From Amorphophallus konjac (lineage: Eukaryota > Streptophyta > Magnoliopsida > Alismatales > Araceae): DNA of 64,000 nt. The position numbers were made by a program, and so were the translations under genes. Shown in pieces: positions 1-9,009 of the stretch. Every line of letters begins with the position of its first letter. The stretch's first letter is position 1. The notes below the pieces were generated by a model that was not told the origin of the DNA, ran no database searches, and was given only the letters and a program-made list of their open reading frames with translations. Where the stretch lies: NCBI GenBank assembly GCA_022559845.1, contig CM040126.1, positions 47,300,458-47,364,457 of the forward strand, in the 5' to 3' direction.

Positions 1-206
1 CGCCCTCTACCCTCGTTGGCCGGTACACCTCCTACCCTTCCTTCAGCGGTACACACTAACAACCCTTCAACGACACACCTTTTTTTTTTTGCCCTTCAGC
101 GGCACACTCCTCCTCACCGTCTCACCCCCCGTCTCTCACTCCCTCTCTCCCTCATCTATCTCTCCGTCTCACCTCTTCTTCCACCGTCTCTCCGAAGTGG
201 AACCCA

Positions 207-1012
207 ATGTACAGACTTGGCAGGTTGATACACGAACACAGCAACAAGCAATGTATAGACTTTGTGTGAAGGATTGCACAAATGCAGACAGTGAAGCATG
301 TACATTGGAAATGGATGTTCAGACATGCCGTGAACGAATGTATGGGCTTAATATGCTTGTGACAACAATGTATAGACTTTGAGCTGGCCAATGTATAGAC
401 TTTGAGCTGCAGTAAATGGACAATGTACAGACTTTGAGCTGGCCAATGTATAGACTTTGAGCTGCAGCAAATGGACAATTTACAGACTTTGAGCTGGCCA
501 ACGTATAGACTTTGGGTTGCAGCGAATAGACAATGTACGGACTTCGAGCTGAAGGATGTATAGACTTTGTGTGCTGGTTGCATAGACAATGTACAGACTT
601 TGAGCTGAAGGATGTATAGACTTTGTGTGCTGGTTGCATAGACAATGTACAGATTTTGAGCTGATAGATGTATAGACTTTGTGTGCATGCAACCAGCCAA
701 TGTATAGACTTTGAGTTGCAGCAAATAGACAGTGTACAGACTTTGAGCTGATGAATGTACAGACTTTGTGTGCAGCAACCAGCCGATGTACAGACTTCCG
801 GTCACAGCGACCAGCCAATGTATAGACTTTGGGCTGAGGGACGTATAGACTTCGTGTGTGCTAGCAGCCAGTGTACAGACTTTGAGTTGCAGTAAATGGA
901 CAATGTACAGACTCCGCGTGTGTGCTAGCAGCCAGTGTACAGACTTTGAGTTGCAGCAAATGAATAGTGTACAGACTCTGCATATGTGCTAGCTGACGTT
1001 GTACAGGCTTCG
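207..1012 (+). repeat. TGTAYAGACTT array in A 5' LTR
   Basis: About 25 copies of a motif close to AATGTAYAGACTTTG, followed by variable text such as GAGCTGGCC or GAGCTGCAGC. From 369 to 1000 the starts are spaced either 23 bp or 30-33 bp, largely alternating at first and mostly 32 towards the end. The same array is in the right LTR at about 25697-26470. The core occurs in reversed orientation in element D at 46262-46485 and 57406-57690. Confidence 0.85.
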
Positions 1013-1499
1013 GGTTAGCCCGGCACGCCCGCCAACTCCCTCCCCGGCACACTCTCCTTGGTGCCTTCTTCGACGCACCCCCTTCTCCCTTCACCGGTAC
1101 GCCTTGGGGCGCCCTCATCGGCACGCTTTCCATACCCCTAGCCGGTACACCCTCCAGCGGCCCTCTCCCTCCGGGAAACATACACATATAACATATGATG
1201 ATAATGACATTGGTGATAATAATAATAATAATAAATAAATTAATGAAAATTATGATAAATGAAGAAACCTGAATATATACAGGAAACAAACAAAAATGTG
1301 AAATAGTGATAATAAAAAAGGGGGGAGAAAAAAAAAATAATAATAATAAACAAAAAGGGGGGAAGAATCATTCGGAACAAATGCATAAAGAAGAAATGAA
1401 CAGCAAGAGGAAAGAGAGGAACATATAATTAAAATCTCAGATAAAAAAAAATACCAGGGTCCACATTGCAGCCCCATCTCTCTCCCTGACCCGACGCAG

Positions 1500-2870
1500 A
1501 AGGAACAATGATGTCGCCCTCTCAGGCCGGGCCCGAGTCTTGGGAATTATCCCGACATGGCCAGGCCCCAACTTAGTCTTGGGCCGACATTCCAATCAGA
1601 CCGGACTCGTTCCTCAGGCCGGATCCCCTCCGAGCCACTACTAAAATTGCCGCACGTTCGGCAAACATTTGAACGGGTTCGCCTCGGTTTTCGCCGCGTT
1701 TCTATTACAGACCTGTGTCTGAACATGAAAAGACCCGTGAGCAACCAACATGGCCGACGGCTCCTACCCCGACGTGGTCGTGACCCAGCATTGCTCCGGG
1801 CCGATAGCTCGTCAAATCAGATTCACCCTATCGGGATTCGTTCCCGCCCTTTCATTAAAATTGCCGCAAACTCGGCATACATTTGTACGGGGTTGTTCCT
1901 ATCCACGTCGCACCTTCAATATGGACCCTTGTCCAAATATCAAGTGGTCCGCAAGTGACCGATAGAAATCTGAATAGAACGAGATGGCTCCTGTCATCCC
2001 TGGACCATATACATGGGAATATCAATAAGGCCTTTGTGGGCTGTGCTTGGACCTCGGGTTCGTCCCGATTATGGTCATTGTCTGACCCACACCCTCGGCC
2101 TATAGCTCGCTCCCTTCGAACATGTTTTGGTTTAGGAATCTATTCCCGAGACTCTTCCCCGTTGCCCTCCGACACCGGGAACATTAATGATGCCCACGCA
2201 AGCCCCGTTTGGACCGCGGGAGGCGCCCCCGGTATGGTCCCGACTCGATCTCGCATCGGGCCAATAAATTCGCTAGTTTCCTGCTACACTAATCGAGATT
2301 TAACCGAATGTTCTCAGTGTCTCGGAATAATATAGTTGCCGTATCACGGCATACATATGTTCCAGGTCCTCCTGTGACGATTATGATACTCTCAAGTCGG
2401 ACACCCGTCCGAATATTAAAAGGTCTCCCGAATGACTGACACGTTTCGAACGTCCGCTTCCCTAGACACAGGGCTTTTCAGCCGATTCAAGGGATATTCC
2501 CTCGTTGCCCCCTTGACACCGAAAATATTAATGACGCTGATGCAAGTCTTGTTTCGACCGCGGGGGGCCCACCGCAGTATGGTCGCAGCTTGCTCTTGCA
2601 CCGGGCCAACAGATTTACTGGTTTTTTGATCGCTCCAACTGAGGCTCAGCCGAACATTTTCCACTCTTCTGAACAATAAATTTGCCATACCTCGGCATAA
2701 ATGCGTTCCGGTTTTCCCGCAACAACCGTGATTTTCTCGAGCCGGACATTCGCCCGAACATTAAATGGTCAGTATACGGCCGACATGACCGTGAATGGTT
2801 TTCTTCTCACCCTCGCGCGAGGATTTCAATACCTCATAATAGACCTTTCATGCAATTAATTTCCTTGCCA
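1500..2870 (+). repeat. Diverged tandem duplication inside A LTR
   Basis: Segments starting near 1630, 1797, 2161 and 2503 align with each other. They share phrases such as CCGGGCCAATAAATT, a TTGCCG...CGGCATACAT block and a CCCGTCCGAATATTAAA block. The clearest period is about 342 bp (2161 against 2503). Copies are well diverged, so the duplication is older than this element. The right LTR carries the same structure. Confidence 0.6.
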
Positions 2871-3116
2871 TGAGGCCCTGAATCCCGACGATTAATCAAG
2901 GGTGTTCCCTCGTATGGGGGATGTAAATGACACCGCGACCTTTATGGCGCGGCGGGTTTTGGTCCCGACACGAACCACACAATCGTCTGACGACGTCAGA
3001 TCGAGCGCACCATGGGCTCTTCGAAGCCCGAATAAATTGTTACTCAGTGACTGGCATGCCCACGCACTTAACAGACGAACAACTTGAACAAGCGAACTTT
3101 AGTGCGTCCACAAGTC

Positions 3117-3134
3117 TGGCACGCCCGGTGGGAC
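3117..3134 (+). promoter_or_regulatory. Element A primer-binding site
   Basis: TGGCACGCCCGGTGGGAC lies 4 nt after the LTR end. It begins with TGG, as expected for pairing to a tRNA 3' CCA end. The cognate tRNA was not identified with certainty. The site differs from the one shared by elements B and D. Confidence 0.75.
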
Positions 3135-3265
3135 CTAAACTACCCTTCATCTCTTCTCCGGGATTTAGGGCCTCAAGGCTTCTTAATTAACGATGTTTGC
3201 CTGCTTTGATGAATGGCAGGTGCTATCTTCGCCAGTCCTTTGGGGAGAAAAGCCAGACTCGGTGC
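3135..3265. other. Short left remnant of A interior
   Basis: 131 bp between A's primer-binding site and element B. No gene or repeat recognised. The last five bases, 3261-3265 (GGTGC), are the left target-site duplication of B. Confidence 0.6.
3261..3265. repeat. Target-site duplication of B, left
   Basis: GGTGC directly before the TGTAGA end of B. It is identical to 13597-13601. Confidence 0.95.
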
Positions 3266-5080
3266 TGTAGACACGCCAAAATTAACGTTACTATGAGTAC
3301 ATCTCATATTGCCTTGTAATGCCCCAATTTGACCCTCAAATTAGTTCTATTTAAGTGATTTTTTCTCACTTTTCTTGGATTTCTCCATTTTTTTACCCTT
3401 TTCTTATTTTTTTCTATTTTTCCCTTTTTTTCTGGATTTTTCTGGATTTTTCTGAATTTTTCTGGATTTTCTGGGCATTTTTCTCAATTTTTCAGAAATA
3501 ACGACTTGACTGGGGGCGTCTTTTAAATAACGACTTATACATGGGCGTTTCTTAAAAATTGACGACTATATTGAAGGGCGTCCATTCTTTGAAATTTCCA
3601 TTTTTCTAGATTTTTCTGGGAATTTTTCGGAATTTTTCGGGTATTAACGACTTATCATAAGGCGTTATTTTGAATAAAAAATTAAAAAAAAATGAATTCA
3701 CGCCTCAAGTGAGGGCGTGTCTTTCAAATCAAATATTTTAATATTATTTTTCAACCCCTTCCAGAGGTGATTTGGTGACCTTCCGGGTGTCAGAAAAATT
3801 CGCAAAAATAGTCGTTGGAATCAGGGCGACGAGATGCACCTTCACCTAAAAAATGAGAAAATAATATTGAGAAATGAAAAATAGCCCTATTTTGAATATT
3901 TTGAATTAACGTCTTTTGTTAGGGCGTTTTTTTAATTAACGCCTTTGACTCAGACGTGTTTTCAACTTTTCAAATAAATTCCAAAATTTGATTTTTGAAT
4001 TAACGCCCTGATATAAGACGTGTTTTTAAGAAACGCCCTCTGCGAAGGTCGTCAATTCAACAATTGACGCCCTGAACCAAGTCGTGTTTCACTTTTGTGC
4101 TCCGAACGAACGCAGCCTTTCCCAGAGAGACTCCTGCTTCGTTTGGGCTCTTACCCAGCTTAATCCTCCCCTATTTGGGCTCTTGCCCGTTCTGATCTCT
4201 TCCCTATTTTGGTCTCTTCCCTTCTTATCTCCTTTTTCTATCTTATTACTAGAGGTTTTTGGCCTCGGTTAATAGGTTAGCCGCCCATTTTTCTCCCTCC
4301 CTCGGTTCTTCTTCTTCTTCTTTGTTCTCTTCTTCTGCGGTTTTGTTTTTTGTTTGTTTTGTTTTGTTTTTTCCTTCTTCTTTCTTCACAGGTTGCTGCT
4401 GCCGCTGGCTAAAGGAGGAACTCCTCTTATGCTTAATTTCGTCATCCCTTTTGAAGTGTTCTCCCCATCGAGCATTCAAAGCCAAAAGCAACAGGCTTCC
4501 TTTGTCCTTTATCTTCTTCTTTTATTATCATTGTTCATCTGCATGCATATTCATCCTTTTGTTATTAAACTTCAACTCAACTACGTTGAGATCTCCCCTA
4601 AGTGCAACTCTTGCACTCTTTCCCCCTTACTCATATTTTACATTTTCATTTCACATTCATGCATTCATCATATCTTCCCACACCCTTTTTGCATAGGGGT
4701 TTAAGGGCCAACACCCTTAAGGTGTGTTCTTCACCATGATTTCATGCTCATCTTTATTTAGGAATTGATGCTACACTCACCACATATCTAATGCAATTTC
4801 TTTATTGGTGTTGTCTTTGTTTTGCAAGGGTAATTGATTGAAGACTCTCTTCGTCGGCCGGCCGATCTTGAAGAGAAAAGGAGTACTCACATCCCCGCAC
4901 TTTCAAGGTATTCTTCGCGATCTCTCCCATGCTTTCATTGTTATATTTTTGAGGCCTCGCGTCTCTGGCGATCACATCCCCTTGTGCACCTCGTGCATAT
5001 ATTTTCCTCCATATTGATGCTTATTGCATGTCTTTTATTTGATATTTTTCTTAAGTGGATTATTTTAAATAGAATCTACA
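3266..5080 (+). repeat. Element B 5' LTR
   Basis: 1815 bp, AT-rich in its first half. It contains about eleven short dyads built on ACGNC...GNCGT, for example near 3496-3520, 3650-3665, 3699-3720, 3908-3931 and 4010-4090. No clear TATA box was assigned. Short reading frames here repeat identically in the 3' LTR and are not supported as genes. Confidence 0.95.
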
Positions 5081-5083
5081 AAT

Positions 5084-5101
5084 TGGCGATCACGGTGGGA
5101 C
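5084..5101 (+). promoter_or_regulatory. Element B primer-binding site
   Basis: TGGCGATCACGGTGGGAC, 3 nt after the LTR end. The same 18 bases serve element D at 33701-33718. Sites of this kind are typical of Tat/Ogre gypsy elements. Confidence 0.9.
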
Positions 5102-5370
5102 ACTTTTTGTTTTTCATTTGATTACCCCTTTCCCTTTGGCACCCAAGTGTGCCCTTTCCCATTGGTACCCTCGGTACCCTTTCCTTTGTGCCCCTCGGGC
5201 ACCCTCCATTGTGCTTTGCACCTTCCCCTAAGTGATTTGTCAATTGAATAGATTTGTTTTAAAATCTCCACTTAGTTAAAATTTTGATGAGCATGTTTTT
5301 ATCTTGATAATCATATGTGATGATTGCCTCTGTGACTGTGAGTGTTTCCACTCTGCTGGCCGTGGGAGTT

Positions 5371-5640
5371 TGAAAGAATTCACGCCCTCCCACAGGGCGT
5401 TTCTTTATTTAGTAGCGCCTCTCATCAGGGCGCGTTTTCATGATTTGACGCCCCCAACCCTGGGCGTCTCTTTATTTGGTTGAGTATCGTTGATAATTAA
5501 CGCCCTGCCCCAGGGCGTCTATTTTATTGGTAGCGCCTCTCATCAAGGCGTGTTTTACCTTGCCGGTGGGCCTCCCACAGTGATTCACGCCCTGCCAAAG
5601 GGCGTCTTTTGATTGGTAGCGCCCTGCCCCAGGGCGTCTT
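5371..5640. repeat. Dyad modules in the B leader
   Basis: Seven modules of about 20-25 bp lie in the untranslated leader. Each has arms like ACGCCCT and AGGGCGT around a short loop. The one at 5500-5518 has 8-bp perfect arms and a 3-nt loop. They alternate with a GCGCCTCTCATCAGGGCG variant. The architecture is like that of the D modules, with a different arm sequence. Confidence 0.8.
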
Positions 5641-5840
5641 ATTCCTGTGTTTTCACCGAACCCCTTTGTTTATCACTGTATCATATTTTTGCTTATATCT
5701 TGCATTCATTCATTCATTCATTTTGCATTGGTTTGGGAGACCTCCTCTCTCCACATACTAGGAGCCACACACCCCCTTGGTGAAGGAACGACCCTCCATT
5801 GAGCATTCCGTCTCTTTGGATTGGAAATTCCTAAACCAAG

Positions 5841-5897
5841 CCTCCATAAGTCCCCGCACCCGTGGATTCCCTCACGGACGCCGGGCAGGTTGTACCC
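5841..5897 (+). promoter_or_regulatory. Leader box shared by B and D
   Basis: This stretch (CCTCCATAAGTCC, then CGTGGATTCCC, CACGGACGCCGGGC and GGTTGTACC) is nearly the same as 34202-34258 in element D. The surrounding leaders are otherwise diverged. It lies upstream of the first ORF in both. A packaging or dimerisation signal is a reasonable guess, but this is inference from conservation only. Confidence 0.6.
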
Positions 5898-6114
5898 TTT
5901 TTGGAGTCCCGAGTTTAGTTGGCCTACACATGGTGAGAGTGTTCCTAGTTGGCATTGGAGTTAAATCATATTGAAACTAGGACTCTCCTTGTGTGAATCT
6001 TTCCAAACTTTATTAAAATCCTTAATTCACCAAGGATAAAACAATCAAAAATCACGGTAACCATTCCAACTTGTGTGCTTATTTGCATAATTATTGGGAA
6101 TTTTTGACTATATA

Positions 6115-9009
6115 ATGGCTTACCATGATAGAAACATGTTCAATTCGATTCATGAGGATGCACAGCCTAGCACTTCATATCCTCAATTTCAACATGTTAA
6201 TCAGCATTCTCACCATTCTTTCAAGGGACCACGCCCTTATTCTCATGGTCATGCCCGACCCATGGGTAATGTCCATCTTCATGGTCTCCCTCCTCAATTT
6301 CGAGCCACTATTCCTACAGGACCGTCTCATCCTAATGACGGGAAAGTCTCTCAAATCTTGCATGCATTAGATCATCTTACCCCTCAACAGATCCAAGCCC
6401 TTAAGGCTGCCGTTGAGGGTACATCTCATGCATCTCTCCCTCCTTCCAATTCTATTCGGGTGGCCCATCACCCATCTCCCTCCAATTCTACACGGGTGGC
6501 CCATCACCCACCTCCTCCTTCCAATCATATTCGGGTAGCCCATTACCCATCTCCCCCTATTCATTCTACTCGGGTGGTCCGACACCCACCTCCTTCTATT
6601 CCTCCTCCAACACGGCCCCGAGGCCCTTTTACTCCTTGCAATCCGGCCCGTCCGGGTTCTTTTACGGGTCATCCCGTCAACTCCCCTCCACGGCCTTTTT
6701 ATGCGGCCCCTCCTCCTTCAAGGCCCTGCCAACCTCCTGTTGTTCATGTTACACCCCTCCAGCAAACTCTGCTCGATAAGATTACTTTGATGGAGGAACA
6801 AATAAAGAGGGTCACGGCTCCTCCTACTCCAGTCAATCCTCTCCATGCCGCTTTAGACGAAATTACAAAGATGGAGAATGAATGGAAAGACAGGATGGAT
6901 GATTATGACTTCGGCATTCCAAGCGAGGAAGAGCCGGCAATTGAAGAATCTGAGGCAGCGTACGATGATGATGAAGCTCCGCAGGCACCCCTTTCGAGTT
7001 TCCTTAATTTCCCGCTCCCTCCACTTTCATTCGATGAACCTCCTGCTCAGGATGAAACCATCCCCGATCTAATCCCTATTTATGAGACTAATTGGTGTTA
7101 CGATGATGGGTCGATACTTCAATCACCCACACCGGCACATTGTAAGTCTCCTCCTATCCTTGACACCGGATACATTACACCTCCTCCTATTACACCATTA
7201 ACCCCCGCAACACTGGCCTCCCCCAAGCCTTCCACCATTAAACCTCCACCCGTTAAGCCATCTACCTCCACACCTTTAGCCTCCGTCGAACCCATCATTA
7301 AACCTTCCCTAATCAGCCTCCCATTAGCCTCCACCTCGGCCTCCACTTACCCAATTTCACCACCATTACCCTCCATTATGCCTTTAACCCCAAAACCCAT
7401 ACCTCCACCACATAGCCTTTCGCCTTTACCTATGGTTAATTCTGAGCAGGATCCACCACTTTTTGCACCTGAGCCAATCCCGACCGCTTGCAAGCAAAGG
7501 GAGAAACTCGATGTGTTTGAACCTCCGCCTCCACTTACGCCAACACCTTCCATTATAACTCCACCATCCACGGAGCCTTCCGCCTCCGCCTCACCTCCCT
7601 TTGTTACTCGGAAGGGGCGTGCTTCTGCAGCTACTTGTGCCGAAGATAAGCAAGAGCCGGGCAAGAAGACTTTGGCCACGACTGTGCCATTCAAGATTCA
7701 AGAATTCATTTGCCGGATGCCAATCCGGGTTATTGTGCCAAGCATGATTGAAGAGGCCAAGTCACCGTCATGCCAAGCACTGATGCTGTGTAAGGGCCGG
7801 GCAGGGCACCCTCTGTTCCAACTTCCAAATCTTGAACCCCCGGGCAACATGATGTTTCTGAGCTCAACTTTACAACTCCCTCACACCATTACTTTGCACT
7901 CTCCAAGGGAGTTGACATTCACCATTGAAGTCTCGGCAGGGGCTATTTCTCATACACTTTCACTGCCGTGGAGGGGCAGTTATCTTAATGCTAAGGGGCC
8001 ATCCCTTATTTGCTCCACTTTCTATTCATCCATCTCTATCACTTTTTCTTCATGGGCCATTCCCAGGGTTAGGAGGAGGATCTCATCCTCTCGCCCTTCA
8101 CATTCTTCATATTCTTTGCATTTCATGCATTCATCGCATCCATCCCATTACATGCATTTGCACCTCCTGCTTCCCGGGTTTCCAAACCCGTATCTTCCTC
8201 ACCTTCCGGCACCGCCGGATATTCCGCATTTCCCATCTTATTCATATTCATCCTTTTATCCACTCCCCTTGGGGCATCGCGTCCCCCTTCCTGCCATTTC
8301 CCTGGAACCTCCAGGAATTTTATCCCTCCTCTTTGGGCATCTCGCCCTTTCTGATTCTATTTCTCCGGAACCTCCGGACCTTTCTCTCGGGCACGACGCC
8401 CATTTCCATCTTCTCCTTACTGATTTCATCCCTCCGGAACCTCCGGATTCTCCACCTGATTGTCTCCGTCTTTTCCCCGGGCATCGCGCCCCTTTCTATT
8501 TGCCTCCTCCAGAACCTCCGGACTTTTCCCTCGGGCACGACGCCCCTTTCCACCTTCTCCTTCCTGATTTTATTCCCCCGGAACCTCCGGATTCTCCGTC
8601 TTATTCTCTCTATCATCTCCCAGGGCATCGCGACCCTCCTGATTTCATTCCTCCGGAACCTCCGGACCTTCCATATTTCCTTCAATTCATCTTTTTGCTC
8701 CTCCGGGACTCCATATCTTTTATTCTCTTCTTTCTTTTCCGTCATCTTTTTCATCATCTTTTTCCCTATTTCTCCCTAGGGCATCGCGTCCCTTCTTTCG
8801 TTATCCCTCCGGAGCCTCCGGATGATTCCTCTTATCATGATTCTCCTCTGCCTCCGGACCCTCCGGATCCACCTCTTTCCATCTACCAATTTCTTCTTCT
8901 GATTCCTCCTAATTCTGGGTCTGACCCAACTTCTTCCACATCCACTGCCTTGGGCATCTGCCCTTTCTCCCACTGCTTCCGAGGCTTTAGTCCTCACCCC
9001 TCTTCTTGA
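6115..9009 (+). CDS. Proline-rich Gag-like protein of element B
   Basis: The frame is open for 964 codons from the ATG at 6115 (an in-frame TTG at 6094 would add 7). The N-terminal part resembles the start of the D Gag. B has QILHALDHLTPQQIQAL and LLDKITLMEEQIKRV where D has SILQMMAQLDPAQLQAVY and LLDKWATMQQQLDFLQKRV. The capsid-type region and zinc knuckle of D are absent. Instead there is an acidic stretch, long Pro/Ser/Thr-rich text, a unique block around residues 530-640, and a minisatellite (about 8280-8840) coding for PPEPPD repeats. No protease, RT or integrase motif is visible. The long open frame in a near-identical young element suggests it may be maintained. Repeat content makes the C-terminal part less certain as protein. 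Confidence 0.65.
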   Translation: MAYHDRNMFNSIHEDAQPSTSYPQFQHVNQHSHHSFKGPRPYSHGHARPMGNVHLHGLPPQFRATIPTGPSHPNDGKVSQILHALDHLTPQQIQALKAAVEGTSHASLPPSNSIRVAHHPSPSNSTRVAHHPPPPSNHIRVAHYPSPPIHSTRVVRHPPPSIPPPTRPRGPFTPCNPARPGSFTGHPVNSPPRPFYAAPPPSRPCQPPVVHVTPLQQTLLDKITLMEEQIKRVTAPPTPVNPLHAALDEITKMENEWKDRMDDYDFGIPSEEEPAIEESEAAYDDDEAPQAPLSSFLNFPLPPLSFDEPPAQDETIPDLIPIYETNWCYDDGSILQSPTPAHCKSPPILDTGYITPPPITPLTPATLASPKPSTIKPPPVKPSTSTPLASVEPIIKPSLISLPLASTSASTYPISPPLPSIMPLTPKPIPPPHSLSPLPMVNSEQDPPLFAPEPIPTACKQREKLDVFEPPPPLTPTPSIITPPSTEPSASASPPFVTRKGRASAATCAEDKQEPGKKTLATTVPFKIQEFICRMPIRVIVPSMIEEAKSPSCQALMLCKGRAGHPLFQLPNLEPPGNMMFLSSTLQLPHTITLHSPRELTFTIEVSAGAISHTLSLPWRGSYLNAKGPSLICSTFYSSISITFSSWAIPRVRRRISSSRPSHSSYSLHFMHSSHPSHYMHLHLLLPGFPNPYLPHLPAPPDIPHFPSYSYSSFYPLPLGHRVPLPAISLEPPGILSLLFGHLALSDSISPEPPDLSLGHDAHFHLLLTDFIPPEPPDSPPDCLRLFPGHRAPFYLPPPEPPDFSLGHDAPFHLLLPDFIPPEPPDSPSYSLYHLPGHRDPPDFIPPEPPDLPYFLQFIFLLLRDSISFILFFLFRHLFHHLFPYFSLGHRVPSFVIPPEPPDDSSYHDSPLPPDPPDPPLSIYQFLLLIPPNSGSDPTSSTSTALGICPFSHCFRGFSPHPSS
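8280..8840 (+). repeat. Minisatellite inside the B ORF
   Basis: Repeats of CCGGAACCTCCGGA and GGGCAYSRCGCCC alternate with pyrimidine-rich text. Both short units are themselves dyads (CCGGA...TCCGG and GGGC...GCCC). In the ORF frame they encode PPEPPD and LGHDAPF-like repeats. Confidence 0.7.

Larger units (their letters stand above)
1..3112 (+). repeat. Element A 5' LTR (right-hand 3.1 kb only)
   Basis: This copy lacks the first 1.9 kb seen in the right LTR. It ends at 3112 with GTCCACA, directly before the primer-binding site. It contains the TGTAYAGACTT array (about 207-1012), an ATA microsatellite near 1212-1236, and a diverged tandem duplication at 1500-2870. Differences from the right LTR are mostly transitions plus small indels, roughly 3 to 6 percent in the parts I compared by eye. 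Short reading frames here are not supported as genes. Confidence 0.9.

Noticed and set aside
152..818. Minus-strand frames of up to 217 codons over the TGTAYAGACTT array, repeated at 25639-26282
   Set aside because: They consist of KVYTL/SKSIH-type repeats generated by the array in several frames.
4259..4704. Plus-strand frames of 116-145 codons in the B LTR (also 12775-13220)
   Set aside because: They lie in pyrimidine-rich LTR sequence, have no domain and overlap each other. Identity between LTRs only reflects the young age of B.
7347..7694. Minus-strand frames opposite the B ORF (also 8320-8757)
   Set aside because: They are shadows of the Pro-rich codon usage and minisatellite on the plus strand.
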